From: DAOUBP01 sp964474695
Lineage (GTDB): Bacteria; Chloroflexota; Anaerolineae; CG2-30-64-16
Direction of reading: 5' to 3'
Assembly: GCA_964474695.1 (NCBI GenBank)
Contig: CAYYTK010000016.1
Location: 30,991-94,990 of the forward strand
Length of the DNA: 64,000 nucleotides
The position numbers and the translations under genes were made by a program. How positions within the stretch are numbered: position 1 is the first letter of the stretch; each line of letters opens with the position of its first letter. Below the pieces are notes generated by a model. The model made no database searches. It had not been told where the DNA came from and saw only the letters and a list, made by a program, of their open reading frames with translations. This document shows, in pieces, positions 52,810 to 63,300 of the stretch.

Positions 52810-53559
52810 ATGACCACAGTAATTCTGGTTGTAGAAGATCAACCGGCCATGCAGCGCAACATGCGGCTGGGGCTGGAGATGTCGGGTTACGAGGTCGTGA
52901 CCGCGGCGGACGGGCAGGAGGCGCTGGATGTGCTCAACCAAAGGCCCGTTGATCTGATCCTGGCGGACGTCGCCATGCCGCGCATGAACGGCTATCAGCT
53001 CTACGAGGAGCTGCGCCGGCAGCCCCGCTGGGCGCTGATTCCGTTCGTCTTCGTCTCCGCGCGCGCCCTGGACAGCGACGTCCGTTACGGCAAGGCGTTG
53101 GGCGCGGATGATTACCTCACCAAGCCCTTCCAGCTCGAAGACCTGCTGGCGATCGTGGCGGGCAGGCTGCGGCGGGCGCGCGAGCTGGCGCGGACGGCCG
53201 CACCGCAGTCGCCGGCAGGCCAGACGGTAGCACCCCTCGAGCCGTTCGAAAGCGAAGTTATCACCGCCGGCCACTTGAGCATGAATCCCAAGCAGCATCG
53301 CATCTGGGCGAACGGGGTTCCTGTGGAGCTCTCGCCGCGGGAGTTCGCCTTCCTCGAGTATCTGATCCGCCGTCCCGGCCAGGCCGTGCCGCTGACGGAG
53401 TTGTGCAAGACCACCCACGGCCTGAATTGCAGCGCGGTCGAAGCCGGCAACCTGCTCTACCCCCTGGTCCGCTCCCTGCGCCGCCGGTTGGGCCTGCCGG
53501 CCGGCGAGATGGGCTGCATCGAGTCGGTGCGCGGCATCGGCTACCGGCTGGTAGCCTAG
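52810..53559 (+). CDS. Two-component response regulator, OmpR-type winged helix
   Basis: The 249-residue protein has a receiver with MTTVILVVEDQPAMQRNM, the phosphoacceptor in DLILADVAMPRMNGYQL, the Ser in FVFVSARAL and the Lys in DDYLTKPFQLEDLL. After an Ala-rich linker the winged-helix domain reads PVELSPREFAFLEYLIRRPG, then NLLYPLVRSLRRRLG and SVRGIGYRL. AAGGAGAGAGAAA precedes the ATG. It lies between two large kinases, so both may feed it; the spacing to the second (56 bases) suggests an operon. Confidence 0.92.
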   Translation: MTTVILVVEDQPAMQRNMRLGLEMSGYEVVTAADGQEALDVLNQRPVDLILADVAMPRMNGYQLYEELRRQPRWALIPFVFVSARALDSDVRYGKALGADDYLTKPFQLEDLLAIVAGRLRRARELARTAAPQSPAGQTVAPLEPFESEVITAGHLSMNPKQHRIWANGVPVELSPREFAFLEYLIRRPGQAVPLTELCKTTHGLNCSAVEAGNLLYPLVRSLRRRLGLPAGEMGCIESVRGIGYRLVA

Positions 53560-53615
53560 GGCCACGGCATTTCCTCGCATCCTGCTCTCAGGCGACGGCC
53601 CTGGTGAGGTGCACG

Positions 53616-56300
53616 ATGGTCAGACCGGCGCAGATCGTTTCGTCTGTGCTCTCCGCTTTCCGGCGTTGGATCGCACCGCCGGCCTCGGCCGATGAGGACA
53701 AGACGCGCCTGGCAGCCCTGCTCGATACGCTTGTACTGATCGCAGTGGGACTCTGGTGGGTTCTGCTGATCCTTCTGGCCGCATTCCGTGTTGGCAATCG
53801 AACCAATATGCTGATCGGGTGCGGCGCCAGCGTGCTGTTGCTCGGCGTGCGGGAGCTGATGCGCCGACGGCGCCTGACGTTGGCCTTGGCCCTCGGCATC
53901 AGCCTGGGCTGGGGTGTGGTCACCGGTTACCTCTATAACCTGGGCACTCCCTATGCCGTTCACCTGGTCGGCTATCTGGTGGTGCTGATCATCGCCATGT
54001 GGCTGGGCGGACTCCGAGCGGGCGCTGCCGTTGGCCTGCTGAGCATCGTGAGCGTTTTTGCGTTGGCACGCGCCGAAGCCGCCGGCCTGCTGCCGCCGGC
54101 CGTACGGATGCCGCCCCTCCACCTGGCGCTCAACCTGGCAGGCTACCTGGGCGCCGTTTCGGCCCTGCTGTTTCTGGTGCGCACGAACCTCATGCGCGCA
54201 TTCGGGCAGGCGCAAGCCGAGATCGCCGAGCGGGCTGCGGCGCAGGCCGCGCTGCAGCGCAGTGAAGCGAGCCTGAAGGCAGCCGAACGCATCGCACACA
54301 CGGGAAGCTGGGAGCGGGATCTGGTCACCGGTGACCTGACCATCTCCGAGGGACTGTATCGCCTTCTGGGTTTCGACCCTGCAACGCCCGCGCGGTCCGT
54401 CTACGCTGCTGCCTGGGACGCCGTGCACCCGGATGACGTTGCCGCAACCAGGGCCGCGATTGCGCGTGCGCAGGCTGCGGCCGCGCCCTTAGACATCACC
54501 TTCCGGCTCAGCCGGCCCGCCGGCGAGCTGATCACGTTGCGCATGCAGGCCGAGTTCGTGCGCGATGCCGCGGGGCAGCCCGTGCTCATGGCCGCGACGG
54601 CGCAGGACATCACCGAGCGCCAGCGGGTCGTGGATGAGTTGGACCGGCGCATCCAGGAGCTGTCGAGCCTGCAGGACCTGGGCCACATCGTCAGCCTGGA
54701 ATCTTCGCTGGAAGAGATCATCCAGACCTACCTGGCACGGCTGGTGAACCTGGCGAGCGTCGATTTGGCCCAGGTATTCCTGCTGCGTGAGGGCCGGCTG
54801 CACCTGGCAGGCGTGTGCACCGACCTGGCCGGATCGGTGGCGCAAGTTTGCCGTCTGAACGTGGGGGAATGCCTCTGCGGCCGGGCCGTGCAGGAGCGCC
54901 AGCCGGTGTATGCGGCCGACGTCGAGTGCGATGCGCGGGTGACCCTCAAGCATTGCCATGCCAACGGCGTGCACTCGCTGGCCGCGCTGCCCCTGCGCTG
55001 CGGCGAAGCGATCATCGGCGTGCTGGCGGTGGCCGCGGTCGCGCCGGATGCCCTTGCCGGCCGGCTCGCCTTCCTGGAGACGGTCGCTGACCTGGTGGCT
55101 GTGCGGCTGCACAACGCCTTGTTGCACCAGGAGCTGCGCGAGCACGCGGCGGGCCTGGAAGAAACCGTGGGCCAGCGCACCCGGGAGCTGCAGGCGGAAC
55201 GCGATCGCACCCGGGCCGTGCTCGAAACAGTCGGTGAATCGGTCGTAGTCACCGATCTGGATGGGCAGCTCCTGTTCGTCAACCCCGCCACCACAACGTT
55301 GACCGGTCATGACCGGGACGAGGAGCTGGGCCGGCCGCTGTGGCGCGATTGGACGGAGCAGGCGCGCACGGAGATCTGGCCCGAGGCGCAGGCCGCGCTG
55401 CGCGCCGGTCGGGCCTGGCACGGCGAGATCAGCGGGCAGCAGCGGAACGGTGCGACGTACGTCGCCGTGTTGACCGCGACGCCGCTGTATGATGCGGATG
55501 TGACGCAGGGACCCGTGGGTGCGGTATGGGCGCAGCGCGATATCACGCTGGCGAAGGAAACCGCGCGGCTCAAGGATCAGTTCGTCGCCAACGTCTCGCA
55601 TGAGCTGCGCACGCCGATCTCGATTGTCGCTCTCGGCTGCGACAACCTGGAGGCGTTCCACGACCGGCTGGACGCGGGCCAGCGCCTGGCAATCGTGCGC
55701 GACATTCGCGTGCAGGCCAACCGCTTGAGCGCCATCGTTGCCGACACCCTGCAGATCTCCCAGATCGATGCCGGCCGCGTGCCGATGGAAAGGCAGCGTT
55801 TGGATCTGGCGCGACTGGTGCGCGAGGAAGCGGACGGTCTGCAGCCGCTCATCGAGCGGCGCGCCCAGCGCCTGAGTGTGGCCGCGGCCGCGGCCGTGAC
55901 CGTGCTGGGCAATGAGACCCAGTTGCGCCAGGTCGTGCGCAACCTGCTCGACAACGCCATCAAGTACACGCTGGCCGGCCGGCAGATCTCCTGCACCTGC
56001 AAGGTGCACGCGGGCGCACCCGGCGGCGGGGAGGCTGCGGGCGCCGCCGGGTGCGGGGAGGCCTGGGCGGTGGTGGAGGTCACGGACGACGGGATCGGCA
56101 TCGCGGCCCGCGATCTGCCGTACCTGTTCGAGCGCTTCTATCGGGTGAATGGCGAAGGCGCCACGCCGGGCACGGGCCTGGGCCTGCCGATCGCCCAGGA
56201 ATTGGTCGCGCTGCACGGCGGCTGGATCGGCGTCGCTTCCACCCACGGACAAGGGAGCACCTTCACGATCTATCTGCCGTTGGCGGGGCAGGAGGCGTGA
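53616..56300 (+). CDS. Membrane sensor histidine kinase, TM-PAS-GAF-PAS-HisKA-HATPase
   Basis: The product is 894 residues. Residues 35-192 contain five to six helices (LDTLVLIAVGLWWVLLILLA onward). Then come a coiled coil and PAS (212-335), a GAF (345-498), another coiled coil and PAS (535-648), the phosphoacceptor VANVSHELRTPISIV (His about 669) and the ATPase with LRQVVRNLLDNAIKYT and TPGTGLGLPIAQEL. GAGGTG precedes ATG 53616; the ORF extends upstream into the regulator gene only by chance. From the GAF onward it is strongly similar to the kinase at 49304, a segmental duplication with a new membrane sensor. Confidence 0.88.
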   Translation: MVRPAQIVSSVLSAFRRWIAPPASADEDKTRLAALLDTLVLIAVGLWWVLLILLAAFRVGNRTNMLIGCGASVLLLGVRELMRRRRLTLALALGISLGWGVVTGYLYNLGTPYAVHLVGYLVVLIIAMWLGGLRAGAAVGLLSIVSVFALARAEAAGLLPPAVRMPPLHLALNLAGYLGAVSALLFLVRTNLMRAFGQAQAEIAERAAAQAALQRSEASLKAAERIAHTGSWERDLVTGDLTISEGLYRLLGFDPATPARSVYAAAWDAVHPDDVAATRAAIARAQAAAAPLDITFRLSRPAGELITLRMQAEFVRDAAGQPVLMAATAQDITERQRVVDELDRRIQELSSLQDLGHIVSLESSLEEIIQTYLARLVNLASVDLAQVFLLREGRLHLAGVCTDLAGSVAQVCRLNVGECLCGRAVQERQPVYAADVECDARVTLKHCHANGVHSLAALPLRCGEAIIGVLAVAAVAPDALAGRLAFLETVADLVAVRLHNALLHQELREHAAGLEETVGQRTRELQAERDRTRAVLETVGESVVVTDLDGQLLFVNPATTTLTGHDRDEELGRPLWRDWTEQARTEIWPEAQAALRAGRAWHGEISGQQRNGATYVAVLTATPLYDADVTQGPVGAVWAQRDITLAKETARLKDQFVANVSHELRTPISIVALGCDNLEAFHDRLDAGQRLAIVRDIRVQANRLSAIVADTLQISQIDAGRVPMERQRLDLARLVREEADGLQPLIERRAQRLSVAAAAAVTVLGNETQLRQVVRNLLDNAIKYTLAGRQISCTCKVHAGAPGGGEAAGAAGCGEAWAVVEVTDDGIGIAARDLPYLFERFYRVNGEGATPGTGLGLPIAQELVALHGGWIGVASTHGQGSTFTIYLPLAGQEA

Positions 56301-56690
56301 GATGTGGTGCGTGGTGCGTATTGCGTGGTGCGTGTCATGGCACACTGGACTGGAGGCTTTAGCCGGTCTCTAGCCCCTCGGGACCGCGTGCCAGACCGGC
56401 TGAAGCCTCGATTCCGGGTAGATTTGAAATTCCTGGTTCCCCCTGGTTGTGAAAAAAGATAATTAGTGCTTTTTTACTGAACACTGTAAATTGCCATTTT
56501 TACAGAATACTGCCAGGAAGTTCACAGCCAATCCCCATAGATCGGCCCGGTGCGATAGCGTATAATCTCTGATACGAGACGGCCAAACCGGGTCGTCGAC
56601 GATTGACCTCGGCACAGGGGCAACGTACACGCATCTGTCTTTCCTGACATCAATACCGTGAGATCGCTGTATCCACAACGCGGGATCAGA
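56301..56690. other. 390-bp gap with repeats, hairpin and AT-rich patch
   Basis: After the kinase stop come a short GTGGTGC/GTATTGC tract (56305-56336), a 16-bp inverted repeat (56354-56408), and an AT-rich patch around 56450-56515. A TATAAT occurs at 56561-56566 without a good -35. No gene is seen. Confidence 0.6.
56354..56408. repeat. REP-like inverted repeat
   Basis: AGGCTTTAGCCGGTCT (56354-56369) pairs with AGACCGGCTGAAGCCT (56393-56408) with one mismatch in 16, around a 23-base loop. The GC-rich arms and the intergenic position are those of a REP-type element; it may also stop transcription after the kinase. Confidence 0.6.
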
Positions 56691-57062
56691 ATGGGAAAAC
56701 GCCCCAGCGTTCTGATCGTTGAACCACAGCAAAACACCCGCACCTTCTTGGAAATGACGCTCAGCCAAGAGGGGGTGATGGTGTTTTCGGCTGTCAGTCT
56801 CAGCAGTGCACTGCTGCAATTGCGCGTCTTGCAGCCGGATCTGATCATCGTCGGCTTTAACCGGCACGATTTGCGGGAGTGCGCGGCCGTGGCGCAGTTC
56901 AATACGCTCTCCGCTGCCCCGGTGCTGGCGCTGGGCGATAACCACGATGCGTCGCCGGGGACGGGCATCGCTGACACCTTGCCCTACCCACTGCATGCCG
57001 GGCAGCTTTGCGCCAAGGTTGCCGGGCTGCTGAACGCAGGGTATTTGCCTGATCCGTCGTGA
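56691..57062 (+). CDS. Degenerate receiver-like protein before the second giant gene
   Basis: The 123-residue protein begins MGKRPSVLIVEPQQNTRTFL, a receiver start with one acidic residue kept. The phosphoacceptor region reads PDLIIVGFNRHDL, in which a Gly stands where Asp is expected, and the last strand lacks the usual Lys-Pro (ADTLPYPLHAG). Phosphorylation is therefore unlikely. The ATG at 56691 is preferred to GTG 56658, though no strong ribosome site is visible for either. It lies 238 bp upstream of the second giant surface-protein gene, mirroring the receiver-like gene before the first giant. Confidence 0.72.
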   Translation: MGKRPSVLIVEPQQNTRTFLEMTLSQEGVMVFSAVSLSSALLQLRVLQPDLIIVGFNRHDLRECAAVAQFNTLSAAPVLALGDNHDASPGTGIADTLPYPLHAGQLCAKVAGLLNAGYLPDPS

Positions 57063-57300
57063 AGGCTTTTCTAACAGTATCTGAGAAATGAATGGTCCTG
57101 GCCGTAAGGAGTTTCGTAAGGCTAATGTGCTTCAATATACTCCGGTGGGATTTTGCAGAACGAGGCCGATACAAAAAAAACGACGTAACCTTTTCTTTGT
57201 TCTATCGTCTTCTTGACTACGATAATCCGTGAAGTTTCGTGTTGATCATGATGGCTACCCTGGCTAAGTGCCAACTTTTTCTGTAGGAAGGTGAGCCGAT

Positions 57301-60300
57301 ATGCCTAACTCTAATATTCTTCGTCGAGGAGCCCGCCGCGACCAGATCGCGCGGCGCCGTATGACCCTGCTGGGCATTGCGACGATCCTGTCGCTGCTCG
57401 TCAGCCTGTTCCCGCAGGTGGCGGGCCAGCCGATGCCCACCGCCAGCGCGCATAACCCGCAAAATAAGCTGAGCGCCGCATCCAGCGCTCCGGCCTCCCA
57501 GGCATTGATGGCTCCTCAGGCGCCCGATGCCGGCCCGACGCCGATCCAGTTCTTCTTCCTTCCGCTGCCCGAGGACCAGGTGATGGCCGCCTTCAAGATC
57601 ATCACGCCCACCACCGGCACGGCGATGACCAGCGTCACGAGCATCGCGGTGCCGGCCAACAACACGGTGATCTATTACGATCAGTGGGAGGACGGCTACG
57701 AGCTGGACGTCACCAACCCGGCGAAGACGACCACCCTGATCTGGGGCGACGGCAACGCGAGCAACGGCGACGTCTGCAGCCTGGCCTCGCCGTCTTCGGT
57801 GAAGCCGGCCACGTTGTGCATCGCCCCCGATACGCTGAAGGCGGGCGCGGTGATCATCCTGCGCAACGACGTGCCGATGCCGCGCAACTCCGCCAACCTG
57901 TTCTACGATGCCCGCGATAAGGTCAGCGCCACCAAGGTCGTGACCATGGTGCGCTCGGTGTGGTATGCCAACAGCAACCCGGGCACGATGTTGGCGGATG
58001 CGTCGGAGGCCTACGACACCAGCCGCTGGGGCGTCGACTATCGGCTGCCGATCGGCGAAGACCTCAACACCCTGTCCACCTACATGTTCGAGTACGTCTC
58101 GCTGGTGTTGATGGCGAGCCAGGACGGCACGACGGTAAACATCGATAAGAACGGCGACGGCACGACCGACGTGACCACGACTCTGAACCAGGGCGGCGTC
58201 TACCAGGTGAGCTCCGCAACGGTGGGGGATCTCACCAGCAACGCCCGCATCACCAGCAACAAACCGATCCAGGCGCACCTGCTGACCGGCGACATCGGCT
58301 CGAGCTATGAGCAGCGCTGGTTCACTTTGCTGCCCACCGTCGATGCGGGGTCCAGCTACTACACGCCGGTGACCACCGTCAGCACCAGCTATCCGTCGGC
58401 GGTCTTCGTCTATAACCCGGATCAGACGACGGCGATCACGGTCAACTACCAGACCCAGGCCGGCTCGGGCAGCTTCAGCGTGGCGGCCAAGGGCGTGCAT
58501 CGCTTTGCCATGCCGAGCCTCTCCGGCGCGCACTTCTACACGACCGGCGCGCCCTTCATGGCGGTGGGCGCCATGGACACGACGACCAACAGCGGCGCGA
58601 CGACGCAGAACCAGACGTACGACTGGGGTTATTCCCTGATCCCGGAAACGAGCCTGACCACCCGCTTCGTGGTCGGTTGGGCGCCGGGCACGGGGGACTT
58701 GCCGCCGGCGGCGGACGGCAGCCCGGTGTGGGTCATTGCGACGCAGGCGACCACCATCTACGTGGATTATGACGGCGACCCGGCCACCGGCGCCAACACC
58801 GCGCCCAACGGCGCCAAGTATGATGTGAGTTACGCCGTGGCGGCGTTCGAGTCGAAACGCATCTATGACCCGGACAACGATCAGACCGGGATGCGGGTCT
58901 TCACCGCAGACGGCACACTGATCGCGGGCGCCTGGGGCGAGGACCCCACGACGGCCCAGCCGGGCTCCCCCTACCTGGACGTGGGCTACACCATCCCGCC
59001 CCTGCCTGAGGTGGTGGTGGATAAAGAGGTGGCGCTGGCAGTCGACGTGAACAGCAACGGCCTCGTCGAACCGGGCGACACGCTGGAATACACCATCTCG
59101 GCCAAGAACGTGGGGGTGGTGGTGATGCTGGGCGTCATCGTGATGGATGAGCTGGCCACCAACACCGCCTACGCGGCCGGCAGCACCATACTGAATGGCT
59201 CGGCGGTGCCTGACGATACCAGCGGCACACCGTACCCGCTCGATGGCAGCGGGTACAACATCGGCAACATCGCCCTGGGCGCGACGTCGGTCCTCAAGTT
59301 CCGGGTGACGGCTAATTCGATGCCGCCGACCTACACCACGATCGTCAACACCGGCGCGGTGCAGACCGACTACGATACCTACACGGTGCGCGTCGAGACG
59401 CCGGTCAACCCGCCGGCGATCACTTCTTGTTCGATGAACTTCACCGACTCCGGCGGCGCAACGGTGTCGCTGTATCTCGAGAATGGCACGGTCTATGTGC
59501 AGGTGAACGACGGCGACCGGAACACCAATGCGAGTGTGGCCGAGACCGTCACGGTGGAGGTGCAGGACCCAACCACCGGCGACCGCGAGACCGTCACCCT
59601 GACCGAGACGGGCGTCAACACCGGCGTCTTCCGCGGCAGCCGGCCTTCCTCAGCGACCGGCGGCCAGGCGGTCAACGACGGCACCCTCTACGCGCGCGGC
59701 GGCGACACCATCACGGCGGACTACACCGACCCGGTGTACGGCGATACGTGCAACGCTTCGGCCACCATCACCGTGCCGAGCCAGGCCAAGATCCTCTACC
59801 TCGACACCGACGGCACGGACAACGACGCCAGCGGCGACTTGGATCGCGTGGACCCGGTGGCGACCGGCGATACGACCACTTCAACCAGCACAGTCCTGCA
59901 GACCACCACCGCGACTACTCCCGCGGTGGACAACACCGCTAATGCCACCAACGCCGCCGCGGTTGCTACGATCGCGGTGGACAACACCGCTAATGCCACC
60001 AACGCCGCCGCGGTTGCTACGATTGCGGTGGACAACAGCGCCAGCGCGGTCAACGCCGCCGCGGCAACTTCGCTGGCGGTGGACAACACCTCCGAAGGCG
60101 TGCTCAGCAACGCGGCCAGCGCCAACATCTCGCACACGACGGGCACCGGCACGAACCGTCTGATGCTCGTTGGCGTGTCATGCCAGCAGCCCGGGGCCTC
60201 CGTCACCGCACTCACTTACGCGGGCGTGAGCCTGACCAAGGTCGGCAGTCTCAGTAACAGCAGCCAATCGCGCGTCGAAATCTGGCGATTGACCAACCCT

Positions 60301-63300
60301 GCTACGGGAACAAACAGCCTGTTGTTGCAGAACAGCCAATCTGACAACTGCGTCGTGGGCGTCACGACGTTTACGGGCGTGGATCTGACTACCCCGCTCG
60401 GCACGTTCGTATCAGCGCAAGGCTCCAGCACCACCGCCAGCGTCACCGCCAGCTCGGCCACCGGCCAACTGGTGTTCGGCGCCGTGGCCTTCAATAACGC
60501 CGACGCCGACCTGACGCCGGGGGCCAGCCAGACAGAGTATTGGGACAACACGGTCAACAGCAGTATCGCAGGCGCAGGCGGCACCAAGGCAGGCGCCAGC
60601 TCGGTCGCGGTGTCCTGGACCTCCACGAGCGCCTCCTGGACCATCGGCGCGGTGCCCATCAGGCCGTCCACCAGCGGGGGCGGCACCACCGGTGTGACCA
60701 TTTCGGGCTTCACGACGGGCGCCGGCACGAACCGGCTGATGCTGGTCGGCGTTTCGATTGATCTGAGCTCGTCCTCGGCGGCGGTCAGCAGCGTGACCTA
60801 TGGCGCGCAGTCGCTGACCCTGGTGGGTGCGGCGACGAACACGAGCAACGAACGGGTGGAGCTCTGGCAGCTCCTCAGCCCGACGTTGGGCTCGGCCAAC
60901 GTCGTGGTGACGATGAACGGCCAACTGCACAACGGCATCGTGGCGGGCGTCACCACCTTCACCGGCGTGGATCAGACCACCCCCCTCGGCACGTTTGTCT
61001 CGGCCACTGGCTCATCCACCGCACCCAGCGTGACCGCCACGTCGGCCAGCGGCGAGCTGGTCTTTGCGGCGGTCGCCGCGGGCCAGGGCGTCGTCTACTC
61101 GGCCGTGGGTGCGGGCCAGACCTCGCGCTGGAACGTCACCGACAGCGCCGACATCGCCGGCGCGGGCAGCACCGAGGCCGGCGCGGCATCCGTGGTCATG
61201 TCGTGGACTTCCAACAGTGTGCCGTGGGCCATCGGTGCAGTGCCCATCAGGCCGTCCGGCTTCGCCTCGACGACGGCGGGCGTGACCATTTCGAGCTTCA
61301 CGACCGGCAGCGGCACGAACCGGCTGATGTTGGTCGGCGTCTCGATCGACCTGAACTCGGCCTCGGCGGCGGTCAGCAGCGTGACCTATGGCGCGCAGTC
61401 GCTGACCCTGGTGGGTGCGGCGACGAACACGAGCAACGAACGGGTGGAGCTCTGGCAGCTCCTCAGCCCGACGTTGGGCTCGGCCAACGTCGTGGTGACG
61501 ATGAACGGCCAACTGCACAACGGCATCGTGGCGGGCGTCACCACCTTCACCGGCGTGGATCAGACCACCCCCCTCGGCACGTTTGTCTCGGCCACTGGCT
61601 CATCCACCGCACCCAGCGTGACCGCCACGTCGGCCAGCGGCGAGCTGGTCTTTGCGGCGGTCGCCGCGGGCCAGGGCGTCGTCTACTCGGCCGTGGGTGC
61701 GGGCCAGACCTCGCGCTGGAACGTCACCGACAGCGCCGACATCGCCGGCGCGGGCAGCACCGAGGCCGGCGCGGCATCCGTGGTCATGTCGTGGACTTCC
61801 AACAGTGTGCCGTGGGCCATCGGTGCAGTGCCCATCAGGCCGTCCGGCTTCGCCTCGACGACGGCGGGCGTGACCATTTCGAGCTTCACGACCGGCAGCG
61901 GCACGAACCGGCTGATGTTGGTCGGCGTCTCGATCGACCTGAACTCGGCCTCGGCGGCGGTCAGCAGCGTGACCTATGGCGCGCAGTCGCTGACCCTGGT
62001 GGGTGCGGCGACGAACACGAGCAACGAACGGGTGGAGCTCTGGCAGCTCCTCAGCCCGACGTTGGGCTCGGCCAACGTCGTGGTGACGATGAACGGCCAA
62101 CTGCACAACGGCATCGTGGCGGGCGTCACCACCTTCACCGGCGTGGATCAGACCACCCCCCTCGGCACGTTTGTCTCGGCCACTGGCTCATCCACCGCAC
62201 CCAGCGTGACCGCCACGTCGGCCAGCGGCGAGCTGGTCTTTGCGGCGGTCGCCGCGGGCCAGGGCGTCGTCTACTCGGCCGTGGGTGCGGGCCAGACCTC
62301 GCGCTGGAACGTCACCGACAGCGCTGATATCGCCGGCGCGGGCAGCACCGAGGCCGGCGCGGCGTCAGTGGTCATGTCGTGGACCTCCACGAGCGTGCCC
62401 TGGGCCATCGCGGCGGTGCCCATCAAGTCGTCGGGCGTTTCGGGAACCATCCCCGCCGTCTTCACCCAGACGCCGGCCATGGCCAGCGATTTCATCGTAT
62501 CCGCGGGGACGATCAGCGCCAGCACCTGGGTGAGCGTCACGGGCACGTTGAACACCGCGGACCTGACCGCGCAACTGAAGTACGGCGCGACCACCTTCGC
62601 CACCCTGACCAACCCGACGGCGACGCTGATCAGCGGTTCGATCTATCGCCTGGATTGGAGCGGCGCCCTGGCCAGCGCCACGACGGTGCCCGCCGGTCAG
62701 GCCGTTGCCCTTACGGTGACCAACGCAGGAACGTTCCCCATGCAGGTGCTGTACGACAGCAGCACCTACCCGTCGAAGGTCAGCCTGCCCACGAACACGG
62801 TCATTGATCTGACGAGCCTGCAAGTCTACGACGCGTCCTACCCGGGCGGCAACCTGGTCCTCAGCCCGTATCCGGGTCAGACGGTCTACGTGCGGGTGAC
62901 GGCCACCGATCCGTTCGGCGCGGCGGATATCACCAGCGTGAACCTGACCCTGGCCGGAACGCCTGTGACGCTGAACGATACGTACGTCGTCGCCTCGACC
63001 GCGGGCAGCAAGACCTACGAATACGCCTGGACGACGCCCGGTGTCGAGGCAGCTTGCCCGGTGAATGCCGTCGTCAACGAAGGCTACGAGACCGGCGGCG
63101 CGGCCATCAATGACACCGCCAGCCTGCCACTGGAATGCGACTTCCAGGACACCGGCACGCCCAGCACCACCGAGTTCACCACCGGCAACAACGGCACGGG
63201 CGCCGACACCTACAGCCCGAACGAGCAGGTGTGCGTGCGCGTGACCGATGGCGACCAGAACCAAGACCCGGCCGTGGTCGAGACGGTCACCGCGGTGATC

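Noticed and set aside
57213..57241. TTGACT upstream of the second giant gene as a -35
   Set aside because: No acceptable -10 lies 16-18 bp downstream; GATAAT at 57221 is too close.
61203..62327. Plus-strand frame of 374 codons in the repeat array
   Set aside because: It is an out-of-frame reading of the 588-bp repeats; the main frame runs through with DUF11-like domains on either side.
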